From CAVVAY01 sp963746465 (GTDB lineage Bacteria > Actinomycetota > Actinomycetes > JACCUZ01), in the NCBI GenBank assembly GCA_963746465.1, contig CAVVAY010000010.1:1-57554 (forward strand): 57,554 nucleotides of DNA, read 5' to 3'. Under the pieces are notes generated by a model. It did no database searches. It was not told the origin of the DNA and worked only from the letters and a program-made list of their open reading frames with translations. Positions 53,198 to 57,554 of the stretch are shown piece after piece (positions within the stretch are counted from its first letter, which is position 1; each line of letters opens with the position of its first letter). The translations under genes and the position numbers were made by a program.

Positions 53198-55372
53198 ATG
53201 AACCGGACTCCTGGTCGCGCTGCTCGTCCTCGCCTGCTCGCCCGTGGCGGCGCCGCAGCGCGCCGTACGTGCGCGGGAGCGTCGAGCAGGTCCAGGTCAC
53301 CGGGCGCGAAGCCGGGGCGCAGCTGAGCTGCTCGAGCGGCGCGGGCGCGCGGTCGCCTCGCAGCGCGCCGGCTCGCTCGGCGGCGCGGTGTTCCGCAACG
53401 TCAAGCCCGGCGCCGGCTACCGCGTCGGCCGGCGCGAGCGCGTCGCGCGTGCTGCCGAACCGGTCGGCGCCGCCGAGCACGAAGCGGCTACGGCCAGAAG
53501 ATCCCGCGCGAGCGGCTACGGCTACCTGACCACGCGCGACGGGACGAAGCTCGCGGTCAACGTCCGGCTGCCGGCCGGCCCGGGCCCGTACCCGACGCTG
53601 GTCGAGTACTCCGGCTACGGCTACGCCAACCCCGACGGCGCGCGAGAGCTCGATCGCCGCGATCGCCAACCTGCTCGGCTACGCGGTCGTCGACGTCAAC
53701 ATGCGCGGCACCGGCTGCTCCGGCGGCGCGTTCGACTACTTCGAGCCGCTCCAGGGCCTCGACGGCTACGACGTCGTCGAGACCGTCGCGCGCCAGCCGT
53801 GGGTGGTGCACAACAAGGTCGGGATGGTCGGGCGTCTCCTACGGCGGCATCAGCCAGCTGTTCGTCGCGCGCCACGCGGCCGCCGAGCCTCGCCGCGATC
53901 ACGCCGCTGTCGGTGATCGACAACACCGCGACGACGCTCTACCCGGGCGGGATCCTCAACACCGGCTTCGCGCTGAACTGGGCGAAGGACCGCGTCCACG
54001 ACGCGCAAGCCGGCGCGCGCGACCGGCGGCCAGGCGTGGGCGCTGAAGCGGATCCGGGACGGCGACAAGACCTGCAAGGCCAACCAGGCGCTGCACCCCG
54101 AGGCGGTCGACCTGCTCGCGAAGATCCGCGCGCAACCGCTTCTACGTGCCGAAGGTCGCCGACCCGCTCGCGCCGGTCACGTTCGTGCACAAGATCCAGC
54201 GTGCCCGTCTTCCTCGCCTGCCAGTGGACCGACGAGCAGACCGGCGGCCACTGCCCGACGCTCGCGAGCCGCTTCACCGGGACCGACCGAAGTGGTTCAC
54301 GTTCACCAACGGCACCCACATCGACTCGCTCGACCCGGCGACGTTCAACCGCTGGTTCGACTTCCTCGAGCTCTACGTCGCGCCGGCGCGCGCCGCAGCT
54401 GTCGCCCGGCGTCCGCGGCGGCTCGCGCCGATGATCTTCAGCACGCGCATGGGCGTCGCCGGCGTGACGCTGCCCGACGACCCGATCCAGGCGCAGCCGA
54501 GCTACGCGGCGGCGCGGGCGGCGTTCGAGGCGCTGCCGCCGGTGCGCATCCTGTTCGACAACGGCGCGGGCGGCGCGACGCCGGCGCGCCCGTGCCCGGC
54601 GTTCGAGCGCTCGTTCTCCCGCTTCCCGCTGCCGGGCACGCGGCGCGCTCGTGGTACCTCGGCGCCGGCGGCACGCTCGCCGACGCCGCGCCCAGCCCGG
54701 CCGGCGAGGACCGGTTCACGTGGAGCCGCGACGCGCGGCCGCGCGACCGACTTCACCGGCGACACCGGCGCGGGGACGAACGGGCTGTGGACCGCGACGC
54801 CGACCTACACTGGCGCAGAACCCGGCCGGCACGGCGCTGTCCTACATGACCCCGCCGCTGGCGGCGGACACGACGGTCGTCGGCGCCGGCGCGCTCGGGC
54901 GTGGATCAAGCGCCGGCGCCGAGCGTCGACCTCCAGGCGACGATCACCGAGGTCCGGCCGGACGGCAAGGAGACCTTCGTCCAGAGCGGCTGGCTGCGCG
55001 CGAGCGCGCGCAAGCTCGACCGCTCGCAAGAGCACGCTGCTCGAGCCGGTGCCGAGCCTGCGCGAGCGCGACGCAGCGCCGCTGCCCGGCGGGCCGGTTC
55101 GCGAAGGTCGACGTCCCGCTCTACTACCAGGGCCACGTCTACCGGGCGGGCTCGCGGATCCGCGTGATCGCTCGCCGCGCCCGGCGGCGACCAGCCCGTC
55201 TGGGCGTTCGGCGAGACGCAGCCCGCGCAGCGCACGGCGGCGGTGCGGTCGCGCGCCGCCGCGCGTGCCGTCGCGGCTGGTCCTGCCGGTCGTCGCCGGG
55301 CTCGCCGCGCCGACGGCGCTGCCGCCGTGCCCGGGCCTGCGCGGCGAGCCGTGCCGGCCGTACGTCGGGTAG
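53198..55372 (+). pseudogene. CocE/NonD (S15-like) hydrolase, multiply frameshifted
   Basis: Fragments in order: YLTTRDGTKLAVNVRLPAGP and YPTLVEYSGYGYANPDGA; MRGTGCSGGAFDYFEPLQGL and GYDVVETVARQPWVVHNKVG; ITPLSVIDNTATTLYPGG; VPVFLACQWTDEQTGGHCPT; FTFTNGTHIDSLDPATFNRW; VRILFDNGAGG; YQGHVYRAGSRIRV; and an end LRGEPCRPYVG. This is a full-length secreted X-Pro dipeptidyl-peptidase-like hydrolase (over 700 residues if repaired). Eight or more frame changes are needed with few other defects. The nucleophile GxSYGG region falls in a damaged stretch near 53,830. Confidence 0.75.
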
Positions 55373-55634
55373 GGCCCCTCACCGTAGGGTTCACCGCCGT
55401 CAAGAGGCGGGTTTCCGCGTGGCGATTGTGGGGGCGGCCCCATGGCTCCGCGAGCGTCGAATCTCGATGCTTGCAGCATGAGCCTTCCGCCGAACACACA
55501 GCAGCGCGATCTGGTCCGCCTCGCCGTTCTCCTGTGCGGCGACCGCCCCCGGTGCGAAGCACCGCGCCCCCGCCAAGGGCACCCACAACTCGAGCAACGT
55601 CGACCCGTCGCGCGGCTACGCGCGCTGATCCGCG
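55373..55634. other. Spacer with no gene I can support
   Basis: 262 bases between the hydrolase and the chemotaxis receptor. A short frame from ATG 55479 (MSLPPNTQQRDLVRLAVLLC) runs to 55645 but becomes Arg/Pro-rich and overlaps the receptor stop, so it is not called. GGCGG/CCGCC-type small hairpins are present near 55,400 without a clear meaning. Confidence 0.4.
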
Positions 55635-57485
55635 TCAGCCGCTGAGCGTGAACCGGCCGACGAGCATGTTGAGCTGCTCGGCGGTCCTGAGCCAGGCTGC
55701 GTGCGGAGGCCGCGATCTCCTGTGCGGAGGCGCTGGTCTCCTCGGTCGACGCCGACACCTGTTGCGCGGAGGCGGAGGACTGCTCGGCGACGGTGGCAAC
55801 CTCGGTGACCATCGGTCTCCGGCGCGCTGCGCCTCGTCCGCGATCTCCTGAACCCCTCGGCGGTGATGTCGTCGCACCTGGGCGGTGACGTCCTAAACGG
55901 CGCGGCCGATCTGCTCGAACGCGTCACGGGTGAGCTGCTACGCTGGCGACGCCGTCGCCGGTGCGCCTGGCGCTCTCGGCGACGACCCGACGACCTTGCC
56001 TCGTCTCGAACTGGATCTCTGCGATCAGCGCGGAGATCGTCGGCGGCTGCCGAACGTGACTCCTCGGCGAGCTTGCGGACCTCGTCGGCGACGACGGCGA
56101 ACCCCACGGCCCTGCTCTCCGGCGCGCGCGGCCTCGATCGCGGCGTTGAGCGCGAGCAGGTTCGTCTGCTCGGCGATGCCGGTGATCGTGTCGACGATCC
56201 CGCCGATGCCGCTGGTGAGCGGCCCGAGAGGTCGTTGATCGCGACGCCGACCTGCTGCGAGGAGCACCGCGACCTGCTCGATCGCGTCGCTCGCGTGCCC
56301 GGCGGTAAGGACGCCCTCGCGGGCGACGCGCTGCGCGTCCTCGACGGCCTGGGGCGGTCGTGGCGGCGGCCTGTGCGCTCGACGCGGCGGCACGCCGCCG
56401 CGCCCTGCACCGCGGGTGCGGGTCGGAGCGCGACCATGCTGGCACCTGACGCTCGGCGCCGTGGACGCGACCTCGGTCAGCGCCTCGGCGATCTCGCCGA
56501 CTGCGCGGCCGGCTTCCTCGGATGTCGCCGCGATCTGCTCGGATGAGCTGCTCAAGCGTCTCGGCCGACAGTGCGACGCTGCCGACCAGCACGCGCAGGT
56601 ATCCCGACCATCGTCTCGATGGTGTTGCCGAGCGCATCTATTTTGGGCCCTTCGGCTCCAGCTGCCCGCGGTGAGGTCGCCGCCCGCGACCGCTGGGGCG
56701 GTCGCGGACAGGTCCTTCAGATAGGCGATCACGCTCTCGAAGAGCGGTTGGCCATCGCGCCGAGCTCGTCGCGCCAGCGGACCTCGATGCGGTCGAGGTC
56801 GCCCTCGGCGATGCCCTCGGCCGCGTGCAGGACCTGCCGGACGGCGCGCGTGATCGAGCGCACGAGCAGGAAGGCGAGCGCTCCGCCACCAGCGCAGCGA
56901 TCAGCGCCACCACGATCATGAGCAGCCGCGAGGAGGATTCCAAGGACGCGAAGTGGCTCGTTTGCGCGTTCTGCACGCGCCGGGCCTGCTGCTGGTACTC
57001 GCTCAGCGACTCCACCAGGAGGTCGGTGATCTTGTCCTGAGTGCCGGTCACGAGGGGGGCCTGACGTGGCTGTCGTCGTGCGCACGCACGGCCGCCATCA
57101 GTTGCTCGTCGCCGCGGTCGAATGCCGCCACCGTGTCCTCGATCCGCGCTGGCATCGCGCGACGATCGGAGGCCGTCGTCGATTGCGCGTCCAGCTTGAC
57201 GAGCGTGGCCTGGAACACCAAGCGATCGTCCTCGTAGTCGGGGCGGCTCGCTCCCTCGTCCAGCGCGTACTCCGTCTCGGCGAAGTGCATGTCGCTCGCG
57301 GCGGTCTGGGCCGCGTCAGCTGCGAGCTGCTTCGGCACGGTCACATCGACGACGTCGTGATGCACGCGCGACATCGTCGCCATGCCCGAGAGGCCGGCGC
57401 CGACCACGACGAGGAGGAACACGCCGAGCAGCGCGAAGCTCAGCGCGAGCTTGCGACCAACGGTCAGGCGGAAGCGGGAAGGCAT
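55635..57485 (-). pseudogene. Methyl-accepting chemotaxis protein, multiply frameshifted
   Basis: From ATG 57485: a membrane helix (LALSFALLGVFLLVVVGAGL), a four-helix-bundle sensor domain of the 4HB type, a second helix (LLMIVVALIAALVA), a HAMP region and then the signalling coiled coil. The hairpin tip is readable as ITGIAEQTNLLALNAAIEAARAGEQGRG and FAVVADEVRKLAEES across two frames, and the end is AEQLNMLVGRFTLSG. At least six shifts separate these parts. The hairpin tip is well conserved, so the gene was functional before damage or is damaged only in the sequence. Confidence 0.78.
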
Positions 57486-57554
57486 ATCCCGAGTGTTCGG
57501 CGAATGCCCTGGTGCCTTGAGGTTGCCGAGGGCCGCAGCGGTACCCTGGAGGGG

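Noticed and set aside
55479..55645. Small gene before the chemotaxis receptor
   Set aside because: Turns Arg/Pro-rich, overlaps the receptor stop and lies in error-prone sequence; no ribosome site supports it.

Overview
The window is high-GC DNA of an actinomycete and is best read as two unrelated pieces joined near position 51,004. Bases 1 to about 51,003 carry a gene order typical of actinobacterial chromosomes: tsaB-rimI-tsaD, groES-groEL1, a BldM-type response regulator, a SigD/ShbA-type sigma factor with its RsdA-type anti-sigma factor, guaB-guaB3, a GMC oxidoreductase, guaA, pcrA, an M23 peptidase, a lipase, a B12-binding mutase small subunit, sucC-sucD, a DUF6350 membrane protein, purN and purH. 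This order resembles the groES-to-purH stretch of Streptomyces and the groES-to-guaA stretch of Mycobacterium. That comparison is from memory of those maps, not from a search. A member of the Nocardioidaceae or a neighbouring family is a reasonable guess, not a proof.

Region by region. 1-4,183: partial YciI-like gene, then the tRNA t6A genes (tsaB, tsaD) with rimI, an ATP-grasp enzyme and a CaCA-type exchanger. 4,266-6,585: a THUMP-like methyltransferase and a GAF-GGDEF diguanylate cyclase. 6,614-8,907: the groES-groEL1 heat-shock operon with two CIRCE operators. 8,942-15,977: MerR-like regulator, helical protein, bldM, sigD, rsdA, guaB, guaB3. 16,129-22,904: secreted M4 metalloprotease, glyoxalase, and a translationally coupled aldehyde dehydrogenase/GMC oxidoreductase/SDR operon. 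22,986-28,242: heterodimeric ABC exporter (minus strand) and guaA. 28,343-30,837: a cyclic-di-GMP-I riboswitch followed by a small secreted protein, a TasA/camelysin-like protein, a SipW-type signal peptidase and a second TasA-like protein. 30,844-51,007: amidase, PIG-L deacetylase, M15-like secreted protein, pcrA, M23 peptidase, lipase, sortase-anchored hydrolase, sucCD, an ECF sigma/anti-sigma pair, purN, purH and a PAS sensor cut off in mid-domain.

The most interesting system is the riboswitch-led surface-fibre cluster. The same window encodes a diguanylate cyclase with an intact GGDEF and an RxxD feedback site, so the maker of the signal and a likely reader lie about 22 kb apart. The two TasA-like proteins share a nearly identical sequence around the expected signal-peptide cleavage point, and the dedicated peptidase gene sits between them.

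From about 51,004 to the end (DrrAB-type ABC transporter, MarR-GNAT fusion, CocE/NonD hydrolase, chemotaxis receptor) every gene is broken by several frameshifts while the encoded residues still look conserved. The genes on both sides of the join are cut in mid-sequence. A chimeric assembly with low-accuracy sequence on the right is the simplest explanation. Two single-base frameshifts near 44.45 kb and 45.70 kb may reflect the same quality problem. Many start codons in the left piece lie 6 to 9 bases after a TANNNT hexamer (often TAGGCT), which suggests leaderless transcripts and was used to choose starts.
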